A DNA stretch of 6,946 bases from Candidatus Brocadia sp. (lineage in GTDB: Bacteria; Planctomycetota; Brocadiia; Brocadiales; Brocadiaceae). Under the pieces are notes generated by a model. The model ran no database searches. It was not told the DNA's origin and saw nothing but the letters and a program-made list of their open reading frames with translations. Shown piece by piece: positions 1 through 5,261 of the stretch. Each line of letters opens with the position of its first letter. Positions within the stretch are counted from its first letter, which is position 1. The position numbers and the translations under genes are program-made. The DNA is taken from positions 1 through 6,946 of the forward strand of contig JAUQXU010000139.1 in NCBI GenBank assembly GCA_030837935.1. Direction: 5' to 3'.

Positions 1-1
1 A

Positions 2-649
2 ACAACTGAGTATCTTAATACGGAGCTTGAAAAATATATTATAAGTCGGGGTGGCATTCCGGTATTTAAAGGTTACAGGGGTTTTCCAAAAAGCATATGT
101 ACATCAATAAATGAAGAAGTTGTTCATGGGATACCTGGGCCGAGAATATTAAAAAGTGGCGATATTCTGAGTATAGATGTTGGTGTTGGATATCGTAAAT
201 ATATTGCTGATGCAGCCTTGACGATTCCTATTGGAGAAGTATCGGCAGAAACTAAGCGGCTTATTGATGTCTGCGAAAAATCACTGGATTTAGCGATTAA
301 CGTCATCAGGTCAAATGAAAAACTTTCACTAATCTCAAGAACTATACAAGAATATGTTGAGAGTGGTGGCTATTCTGTAATTAGAAATTATACAGGGCAT
401 GGCATTGGTCGATGTATGCATGAGGACCCTCAAGTGCCTAATTTTGTGAGTAAATCGTTATTAGAAGCAGACGAGATTTTATCACAGGGTGTTACGATTG
501 CGATTGAACCCATGATATGCATGGGTAAGTGTGATACTGAAGTATTAAGCAACAAATGGACGGTTGTGACAAAAGATAGAAAATTATCTGCGCATTTTGA
601 GCATACGGTCGTAGTTACTGAAGACGGCGCAGATATTTTGACGATTTAA
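2..649 (+). CDS. map: Type I methionine aminopeptidase, 5'-partial
   Basis: Cytosolic metalloenzyme that removes the initiator methionine from new proteins. The frame is open from base 2 to the TAA at 647-649, giving 215 residues; by comparison with E. coli about 37 N-terminal residues lie before the window. All five metal ligands of the pita-bread fold can be placed (visible-residue numbering): D59 in SIDVGVG, D70 in YIADAA (the usual 11-residue spacing), H133 in GHGIG, E169 in AIEPM and E200 in AHFEHT. The substrate-contacting histidines H42 (VVHGIP) and H140 (MHEDPQVPNF) are also present. A reading from the TTG at 218 would lose H42, D59 and D70, so that is not the true start. It sits just before infA, the usual secY-adk-map-infA order. 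Identification is firm; only the N-terminus is missing. Confidence 0.97.
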   Translation, partial: TTEYLNTELEKYIISRGGIPVFKGYRGFPKSICTSINEEVVHGIPGPRILKSGDILSIDVGVGYRKYIADAALTIPIGEVSAETKRLIDVCEKSLDLAINVIRSNEKLSLISRTIQEYVESGGYSVIRNYTGHGIGRCMHEDPQVPNFVSKSLLEADEILSQGVTIAIEPMICMGKCDTEVLSNKWTVVTKDRKLSAHFEHTVVVTEDGADILTI

Positions 650-674
650 ATAAATTTTGTTATTATTATAACAT

Positions 675-893
675 ATGCCAAAAGAAGAACCAATTCGTGT
701 GGAAGCAACGGTGCGGGAGGCACTTCCTAATGCAATGTTTTGGGTGGAGTTGCAAAATGGACATAAGGTGCTTGCGCATGTTTCCGGGAAGATGAGGATG
801 CATTTTATTAAGATATTGCCAGGTGATAAGGTGACAATCGAAATGTCGCCTTATGATTTAGATAAGGGCAGGATAATTTATAGGCAGGTTTAG
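675..893 (+). CDS. infA: Translation initiation factor IF-1
   Basis: 72 residues, the standard length of IF-1, a single OB-fold (S1-like) protein that binds the 30S A site during initiation together with IF-2 and IF-3. Diagnostic stretches are MPKEEPIRVEATVREALPN at the N-terminus, then VELQNGHKVLAHVSGKMRM, the GD of LPGDKVTIEMSPYDL and the final DKGRIIYRQV. The start is fixed by an in-frame TAA at 669-671 immediately upstream and by the conserved MPKE beginning. It lies 25 bases after map and 47 before rpmJ. The 25-base spacer is almost pure A/T and has no recognisable Shine-Dalgarno, unlike most genes in the cluster, so initiation is probably through an unstructured AU-rich leader or translational coupling. 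Confidence 0.97.
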   Translation: MPKEEPIRVEATVREALPNAMFWVELQNGHKVLAHVSGKMRMHFIKILPGDKVTIEMSPYDLDKGRIIYRQV

Positions 894-940
894 ATTTGAT
901 CCGATATGCTATTATTTAAAGATTATATAGGATGATTGAT

Positions 941-1054
941 ATGAAGGTAAGAGCCTCAGTAAAACGGATTTGTGAAAATTGTAAGATAGTGAGAAGAAAA
1001 AATGTTGTTCGTGTTATTTGTGTAAATCCCCGACATAAGCAGAGACAAGGATGA
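941..1054 (+). CDS. rpmJ: 50S ribosomal protein L36 (zinc-binding form)
   Basis: 37-residue small basic protein of the large subunit: it begins MKVRASVKRICENCK and ends NPRHKQRQG, a near-exact match to the L36 consensus. The zinc ribbon is complete, with C11, C14, C27 and H32, so this is the C+ form. The start at 941 is preceded by AGGA (929-932) at a normal distance. An in-frame ATG at 932 would add MID, but it overlaps that AGGA and is not conserved, so 941 is preferred. It lies in the usual infA-rpmJ-rpsM order. Confidence 0.96.
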   Translation: MKVRASVKRICENCKIVRRKNVVRVICVNPRHKQRQG

Positions 1055-1096
1055 TGTATAGGTGTAGTTTTTCAAAAACGAGAAAGGAAAAGATAA

Positions 1097-1480
1097 ATGC
1101 CCAGAATTGCCGGAATTGACATTCCCGCAGATAAAAGGATAGTTATTGCGCTGACCTATGCCTATGGTATAGGTAAAGCTTTGTCAAAAAAGATATTGAA
1201 AGATTCGAATATTGACGAGAATATACGTGCAAAAGATATTCATGAAGATCAGTTAAGCATTTTAAATGCTTATGTTGAGAAGAATTTAACCGTGGAAGGT
1301 CAATTGCGCAGACAGGAGATGCAGAATATTGCGCGTCTGAAAAGTATCAATTGCTACCGCGGAATACGACACAAAGTAGGTTTGCCGGTGAGGGGACAGA
1401 GAACTAAGACAAATGCACGTACAAGAAAAGGTCGTAAGAAGACGGTGGCAGGGAAGAAGGGCGTAAAAGAATTGGGCTAG
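1097..1480 (+). CDS. rpsM: 30S ribosomal protein S13
   Basis: 127-residue head protein of the small subunit, contacting 16S rRNA, S19 and the 50S bridge. The N-terminus MPRIAGIDIPADKR, the helix-hairpin-helix YGIG at residues 23-26, the block CYRGIRHKVGLPVRGQRTKT at about 86-105 and the basic tail NARTRKGRKKTVAGKKG are all family hallmarks. The start has a good Shine-Dalgarno, GAAAGGA at 1082-1088, eight bases before ATG. It follows rpmJ after 42 bases. In E. coli, S4 represses the alpha operon by binding the rpsM leader. The 42-base spacer here has only a weak 5-bp hairpin (1067-1071 with 1075-1079), so that mechanism is not visible. Normally rpsK follows directly; here a methyltransferase gene intervenes. 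Confidence 0.97.
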   Translation: MPRIAGIDIPADKRIVIALTYAYGIGKALSKKILKDSNIDENIRAKDIHEDQLSILNAYVEKNLTVEGQLRRQEMQNIARLKSINCYRGIRHKVGLPVRGQRTKTNARTRKGRKKTVAGKKGVKELG

Positions 1481-1533
1481 CGTGAAGCCTTTCTATAAGC
1501 GATTTAAACGCTGTTTACTTTATAAAATATTTG

Positions 1534-2367
1534 ATGGTAAGTAAAAAAAGTATATCGGATGAATTAAAGACTAGCCAGGAATTAATGAAGGCCTTATCTT
1601 TAAATGTAGATCAGTCAGATGATGGGCGTGAGATAAAGAAGTTCAATGAAGTAGTAGGTTTCTGTGACCAAGTTATACGAATTATTGAAACGTATCCACA
1701 AAATAAAGAGATTGTTTTTCTTGATTGTTCCTGTGGCAAATCATATCTGTCATTCGCTTTAAATTACATCATTTCGAAACGTTTTACTAAAGAAACTTTT
1801 TTTTATGGTGTAGACACCAATAGAATTCTTGTGGAAACTTGCTATCGGATTAGGGATAACCTTGGCTTTAAAAACATGCAGTTTATATGTGCAAGGGTTA
1901 TAGACGTTTTCCCCGAAAAACCAATAGACATGATAATTGCATTACATGCGTGTGACACGGCTACGGATGAAACAATTGCTAAGGGCATCAAGTTGGGGGC
2001 AAAGTATATTATTGTGGTTCCTTGTTGCGAGAATCAAATAAGGAATCGTCTAAAAAGCGGGCATCCTCTGGTGGACCTAACCGACTTTGGACTTTTAAGA
2101 TATCGTTTTGCAGATATTCTAACAGAGGCGTTAAGGGCACAATTTCTTATGGGTGCTGGTTATTATGTAAAACTTATTGAGATGATCTCTCCTAAATTTA
2201 CGCCAAAAAATTTGATGATCATGGCACGAAAAAAAAAGAGTAAAAAATATAATATGAATAGCTATAAAAAATTAGACGAAATGTTTAATACAGATTTTGT
2301 TTTAAAAAGGTATTTTCATGATCACGACTTTGTCTGGAATAATTATTCCGGTGTGGAGAATTCTTAA
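1534..2367 (+). CDS. Class I SAM-dependent methyltransferase (Methyltransf_32/GSTCD-like), substrate unknown
   Basis: 277 residues with a Rossmann-type methyltransferase core. SAM-binding motif I is VFLDCSCGKSYLSF (residues 61-74, D64 and G68), and the motif II acidic residue is D94 in YGVDTNR. A signature block IIALHACDTATDE (134-146) is followed by a strand and PCCE (163-166). The LHAC...PCC pairing recalls the Methyltransf_32 (PF13679) group that includes GSTCD and Trm13-related proteins. After about residue 230 comes a lysine-rich tail (ARKKKSKK) and an aromatic/acidic end. The upstream ATG has no Shine-Dalgarno; an in-frame ATG at 1585 has AGGA four bases before it and would give 260 residues with the core intact. 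The gene lies between rpsM and rpsK on the same strand, 53 and 36 bases from them, so it is probably co-transcribed. My hand count gives about 34% GC versus about 46% for rpsK. A role in rRNA, tRNA or ribosomal-protein methylation is suggested only by location. Confidence 0.85.
   Translation: MVSKKSISDELKTSQELMKALSLNVDQSDDGREIKKFNEVVGFCDQVIRIIETYPQNKEIVFLDCSCGKSYLSFALNYIISKRFTKETFFYGVDTNRILVETCYRIRDNLGFKNMQFICARVIDVFPEKPIDMIIALHACDTATDETIAKGIKLGAKYIIVVPCCENQIRNRLKSGHPLVDLTDFGLLRYRFADILTEALRAQFLMGAGYYVKLIEMISPKFTPKNLMIMARKKKSKKYNMNSYKKLDEMFNTDFVLKRYFHDHDFVWNNYSGVENS
2232..2238 (+). other. A AAA AAG slippery heptamer within an A9 run
   Basis: Codons 233-235 of the methyltransferase are AAA AAA AAG inside a nine-A run (2229-2237). 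In the reading frame this makes the heptamer A AAA AAG, followed by AGT. A -1 slip would read GAG then TAA (2241-2243), ending the protein at 236 residues instead of 277. This layout resembles the E. coli dnaX frameshift site. No upstream Shine-Dalgarno-like stimulator or strong downstream stem is visible, so actual frameshifting is uncertain. Confidence 0.4.
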
Positions 2368-2403
2368 AAAAAATTTTTGTTTAGCTTGAGGGCAGAAATA
2401 ATC

Positions 2404-2784
2404 ATGTCAAATGCAGTCAAGAAAAAGATAAGGCGCAGCGTTACACGAGCAATTGCAAACATTAAGGCGACTTTTAATAATACGTATGTAACAATATCTG
2501 ATGTCAACGGAGAAACAATATGTTGGGCAAGCGCTGGTACGGTAGGTTTTAAAGGGTCTCGAAAAAGTACCCCCTTTGCTGCTCAGAAGGCAGCATCGAG
2601 TGCGGCTGATAAGGCACAAAAATATGGTGTTCTGGAAATTGAAATTCGGGTTAAGGGCCCAGGCCCAGGCAGGGAATCTGCAATCACTGCGCTTCAAGCG
2701 GCTGGCCTGAGTGTTAAGGCAATAGAAGATGTGACACCGCTTCCCCATAATGGTTGTAGGCCGAGAAAGAAACGCAGGGTATAA
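2404..2784 (+). CDS. rpsK: 30S ribosomal protein S11
   Basis: 126-residue platform protein of the small subunit. Family blocks are GETICWASAGTVGFKGSRKS near the middle, STPFAAQKAA, VKGPGPGRESAI and the C-terminal PHNGCRPRKKRRV. The open frame extends upstream to a TTG at 2377, but the conserved protein begins at the ATG at 2404. A GAGGG Shine-Dalgarno at 2388-2392 lies eleven bases before that ATG, slightly long but usable. The gene starts 36 bases after the methyltransferase stop. The spacer begins with an A8-T5 tract (2366-2378), has no hairpin, and gives no reason to expect termination. rpsD follows after 32 bases. Confidence 0.97.
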   Translation: MSNAVKKKIRRSVTRAIANIKATFNNTYVTISDVNGETICWASAGTVGFKGSRKSTPFAAQKAASSAADKAQKYGVLEIEIRVKGPGPGRESAITALQAAGLSVKAIEDVTPLPHNGCRPRKKRRV

Positions 2785-2816
2785 ACAGAATTAGATAGGT
2801 TCAGGAAAGGAATAAT

Positions 2817-3443
2817 ATGGCAAGATATGTAGGTCCGCAATGTAGGCTGTGTAGGAGGGAGGGTGAAAAGCTATTTCTTAAAGGAATTCGGTGCGATACG
2901 GTGAAGTGCGCAATTACAAAGCGAAAATATCCTCCTGGCCAGTTTACTTGGGGGAGAGGTAAGTTATCAAAGTACGGTATCCAATTTAGAGAAAAACAAA
3001 AGCTTAAGCGTTTTTACGGGATTTTGGATAGGCAGTTTCAAAATTATTTTAAAAAGGCAGAGAGACAAAAAGGAAATACGGGAGAAAATCTGCTGGCGTT
3101 GTTAGAGAGAAGGCTTGATAATGTTGTGTATCTACTTTCTTTTGCTCCGTCTAGAAAAAGTGCTAGACAACTTATTCTGCATGGTCATATCTTGGTCAAC
3201 GATAAAAAGGTTGATATTGGGTCTTACCTTGTGAAGGCTGGTGATATTATAAAGCCAAAGAATAATGAGATAAGTCAAAATATTGTTAAAGCAAATATAG
3301 AATTAGTAAAAGGTCGAAATATTCCTGCTTGGATACAATCGAGAGCGGATACACTAGAAGGGGCGGTAACACAGCTTCCTGCGAGGGAAGATATTTCAGT
3401 TCCCGCTCAAGAGCAGTTAATTGTTGAACTGTGCTCTAAATAA
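2817..3443 (+). CDS. rpsD: 30S ribosomal protein S4 (zinc-binding form)
   Basis: 208-residue primary 16S rRNA-binding protein that nucleates 30S assembly; in some bacteria it is also a translational repressor of its own operon. The N-terminal zinc knuckle is intact with C9, C12, C26 and C31, the same positions as in Thermus S4 and unlike E. coli, which lacks them all. Then come KYGIQFREKQKLKRFYG and the S4 RNA-binding domain from about residue 98 (RRLDNVVYLLSFAPSRKSAR, HGHILVND, VKAGDII). The start is supported by AGGAAAGGA at 2803-2811, five bases before ATG. A 156-base gap separates it from rpoA, the largest in the operon. Confidence 0.97.
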   Translation: MARYVGPQCRLCRREGEKLFLKGIRCDTVKCAITKRKYPPGQFTWGRGKLSKYGIQFREKQKLKRFYGILDRQFQNYFKKAERQKGNTGENLLALLERRLDNVVYLLSFAPSRKSARQLILHGHILVNDKKVDIGSYLVKAGDIIKPKNNEISQNIVKANIELVKGRNIPAWIQSRADTLEGAVTQLPAREDISVPAQEQLIVELCSK

Positions 3444-3599
3444 GTATATTGGATCGGTTCGATTCATACCGCAACTGTAAAACCAACGAATGTTTTAAAA
3501 AGCCTCACAGAATATTGTTTTTCTTAAGATAATATTTATTCACAGCTAGACATTTAATTTATTTTAAGATCCCTTGTTAACTGGATTAGGGGGAAAAAT
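3444..3599 (+). promoter_or_regulatory. rpoA leader / rpsD-rpoA spacer with small inverted repeats
   Basis: This spacer contains no plausible ORF. It has a 6-bp inverted repeat TAAAAC (3478-3483) / GTTTTA (3492-3497) with an 8-base loop and a TCTTAAGA palindrome (3522-3529) between two AATATT copies. TCACAG occurs at 3505-3510 and 3540-3545. The rpoA Shine-Dalgarno, AGGGGG at 3588-3593, is six bases before ATG. CCCT at 3571-3574 can pair with AGGG at 3588-3591, with a possible extra T-G pair, leaving a 13-base loop and partly covering the ribosome-binding site. I could not find a convincing sigma-70 promoter. A regulatory role is inferred only from length and pairing potential. Confidence 0.4.
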
Positions 3600-4616
3600 A
3601 TGCGAATAAGGTGGAGAGGTCTTGAACTTCCCGTCCGCGTTGATGTGGAAAAAGAGACTTTGACCGATAAATATGGCAAATTTATAGCCGCTCCTTTTGA
3701 GCGTGGTTTTGGCCATTCAATTGGTAATAGTTTGCGTAGAATTTTGCTTTCTTCATTGGAAGGAAGTGCGGTGGTATCTGTCAAAATAGATGGGATAAGT
3801 CATGAATTTACGAGCATTCCCGGTATTGTGGAAGATGTCACAGATATAATGTTGAATATCAAAAATATTGTTGTGAAGCTAAATACGGATCAACCAAAAG
3901 TGATAAAATTAGAAGCAAGCAAGAAAGGTGAAGTAAAAGCGAAAGATATTGTGGTCGACCCTGGCGTGGAAATCCTCAATGGAGATTTGCATATTGCTAC
4001 GCTCTCTGACGATGTAAGTTTTAACGTAGAAATGGAAGTGAAAAAAGGTCGCGGGTATGTGACTGCTGAGGAAAATGAACCAGAAGAACAAGAATTCGGA
4101 CTCATACCGGTTGATTCGATATTTTCTCCTGTTAGAAATGTTCGTTACTCTATCGAAGAGACACGTGTTGGTAGGCGTACAAATTATGATAAGCTTATTA
4201 TGGAGATATGGACAAATAGTGTAGTTTCCCCCGAGATAGCTTTGGTTGAAGCAGCAAAAGTGATGAGAAAGCATTTGAATCCGTTTGTACAATATTTTGA
4301 GATAGGCAGAGAACTACAACAAGTGGAAAAGAGGATGGGAATTGAATCTGTTCCTGAGATATCTGAAGAAGAGCTTAGTAAAAAATTAAGCATGCCTATC
4401 GCAGAGCTCGATTTATCAGTAAGGGCATCTAATTGTCTTGAGACCTCAGGTATTGCAACGGTTGGAGACCTTATTGCAAAGACAGAAGAACAACTTTTAG
4501 AGATTAAGAATTTTGGTAAAACAACACTCAAAGAAGTCAAGACAAAGCTGACACAATTAAATTTAACGATAGGAATGCCTGTGGCGATTAAACAGATGGA
4601 AAAAGGGAAAGGATAG
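3600..4616 (+). CDS. rpoA: DNA-directed RNA polymerase subunit alpha
   Basis: 338 residues (E. coli 329). The N-terminal domain, which dimerises and nucleates core enzyme assembly, contains APFERGFGHSIGNSLRRILL and the following SSLEG, then the insert subdomain and SIEETRVGRRTNYDKLIMEI with the downstream AAKVMRKHLNPF helix to about residue 235. After a linker (about 240-262) comes the C-terminal domain: LSVRASNCLETSGIATVGDL with R275, N278 and C279 matching the E. coli UP-element/activator-contacting R265, N268 and C269, then KNFGKTTLKEVKTKL, the helix-hairpin-helix. The opening MRIRWRGLELP is, from memory, typical of planctomycete alpha subunits. The ATG is preceded by AGGGGG. The last codons hold the rplQ Shine-Dalgarno, so the two genes are tightly linked. 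Confidence 0.98.
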   Translation: MRIRWRGLELPVRVDVEKETLTDKYGKFIAAPFERGFGHSIGNSLRRILLSSLEGSAVVSVKIDGISHEFTSIPGIVEDVTDIMLNIKNIVVKLNTDQPKVIKLEASKKGEVKAKDIVVDPGVEILNGDLHIATLSDDVSFNVEMEVKKGRGYVTAEENEPEEQEFGLIPVDSIFSPVRNVRYSIEETRVGRRTNYDKLIMEIWTNSVVSPEIALVEAAKVMRKHLNPFVQYFEIGRELQQVEKRMGIESVPEISEEELSKKLSMPIAELDLSVRASNCLETSGIATVGDLIAKTEEQLLEIKNFGKTTLKEVKTKLTQLNLTIGMPVAIKQMEKGKG

Positions 4617-4620
4617 TTCC

Positions 4621-5181
4621 ATGAGACACAGAATGAGAGGAAGACATTTATCAAGAACCGGTGCGCACAGAAAGGCATTAAGGCAGAATATCACGAACAG
4701 CCTTTTTGTGTACGGGAGAATTGTTACAACACTTGAAAAGGCAAAAGAGACGAGGTCCTTTGCTGAAAAGATAATTACCATTGCCAAAAAAGGTTTATTG
4801 AAAAAGAACGCCGATAGGCCTGGTTATGTACATTGTTATCGCCAGGTTCTCACAAAATTGAGGAATGCTGATGTTGCACAGAAACTGTTTGGAGAGGGAA
4901 AATGGCGTGAAACTGGTGGTATTGCCCAGCGATATATCAATCGGAACGGCGGGTATACGAGGATATTAAAACTATCAGGTACCCGATTAGGAGTTTTGTC
5001 GGGTAGCAGTGTTGGAAAAATACCTAAACTTGAATACCAAATGGAAGGTAGGGATAGAAAATTGCGTTTATTAGGAAGACGGCTTAACGATAATGCCTCC
5101 CGTGTAGTCTTTGAGTTAGTCGAGGGATCGATTGAAACGCAGCCAGCTGAAGAAGTTAAACCTGAAGTTGCAACGGCTTAG
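4621..5181 (+). CDS. rplQ: 50S ribosomal protein L17, enlarged form
   Basis: L17 lines the exit region of the large subunit. The N-terminal half is canonical: MRHRMRGRHLSRTGAHRKAL, then RIVTTLEKAKETRSFAEKII and KKGLLKK, and RNGGYTRILKL at about residues 109-118. At 186 residues it is about 60 longer than E. coli L17 (127). Relative to that form there is a small extra segment around GEGKWRETGG (91-100), a larger one of roughly 30 residues at about 122-155 (VLSGSSVGKIPKLEYQMEGR and following), after which RVVFELVE resumes the usual last strand, and an acidic tail to PEVATA. The start is four bases after the rpoA stop. Its Shine-Dalgarno AAAGGA (4608-4613) lies within rpoA, so translation is probably coupled. 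It is the last gene before the terminator. Confidence 0.95.
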   Translation: MRHRMRGRHLSRTGAHRKALRQNITNSLFVYGRIVTTLEKAKETRSFAEKIITIAKKGLLKKNADRPGYVHCYRQVLTKLRNADVAQKLFGEGKWRETGGIAQRYINRNGGYTRILKLSGTRLGVLSGSSVGKIPKLEYQMEGRDRKLRLLGRRLNDNASRVVFELVEGSIETQPAEEVKPEVATA

Positions 5182-5220
5182 GTGGAAACTATTCATAAGT
5201 TATTAAATCTGAAATATTTT

Positions 5221-5255
5221 ACCCTTCTGCTATTTGTTTAGCAGGAGGGTTTTTT
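5221..5255 (+). terminator. Rho-independent terminator of the ribosomal operon
   Basis: Eleven-base-pair stem (5221-5231 with 5240-5250) containing a single T-G wobble, an eight-base loop (5232-5239) and a run of six T from 5250 to 5255. It lies 39 bases after the rplQ stop and ends six bases before the maf ATG, so it should stop most alpha-operon transcripts. Only the plus-strand orientation has the T-run. Confidence 0.93.
5243..5249 (+). promoter_or_regulatory. maf Shine-Dalgarno embedded in the terminator 3' arm
   Basis: AGGAGGG is the best Shine-Dalgarno match in the whole window and the only one upstream of maf, but it lies inside the 3' arm of the terminator stem, twelve bases before the ATG at 5262. 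In read-through RNA it would be paired and unavailable. The long spacing leaves open that it is simply a by-product of the stem sequence. Confidence 0.5.
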
Positions 5256-5261
5256 GTTAAA

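Noticed and set aside
896..930. Possible promoter (TTGATC with a downstream AT-rich box) between infA and rpmJ
   Set aside because: No -10-like hexamer lies 16-18 bases downstream of TTGATC; AT-rich matches occur only at wrong spacing.
1067..1079. GTTTT-TCA-AAAAC hairpin before rpsM as an S4 or terminator site
   Set aside because: Five A-T-rich pairs with a three-base loop are too weak for a terminator and do not resemble the E. coli S4 pseudoknot.
1498..1516. AGCG...CGCT and AAAC...GTTT inverted repeats before the methyltransferase as an insertion scar or operator
   Set aside because: The arms are only four bases each and overlap, and no matching copy or target-site duplication was found on the other side of the gene.
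2407..2748. Minus-strand open frame opposite rpsK (113 codons)
   Set aside because: It is the antisense shadow of a conserved ribosomal gene and shows no recognisable protein features or ribosome-binding site.
3451..3470. GGTTCGATTC resembling a tRNA T-loop between rpsD and rpoA
   Set aside because: The flanking five bases do not pair to form a T-stem, and no acceptor, D or anticodon arms can be drawn around it.
3515..3540. TTGTTT...TAATAT as a promoter for rpoA
   Set aside because: The two boxes are far too close, and no -35-like hexamer lies at proper spacing before TAATAT.
3890..4787. Several minus-strand open frames opposite rpoA and rplQ
   Set aside because: They lie entirely opposite clearly conserved genes, overlap one another and have no family motifs.
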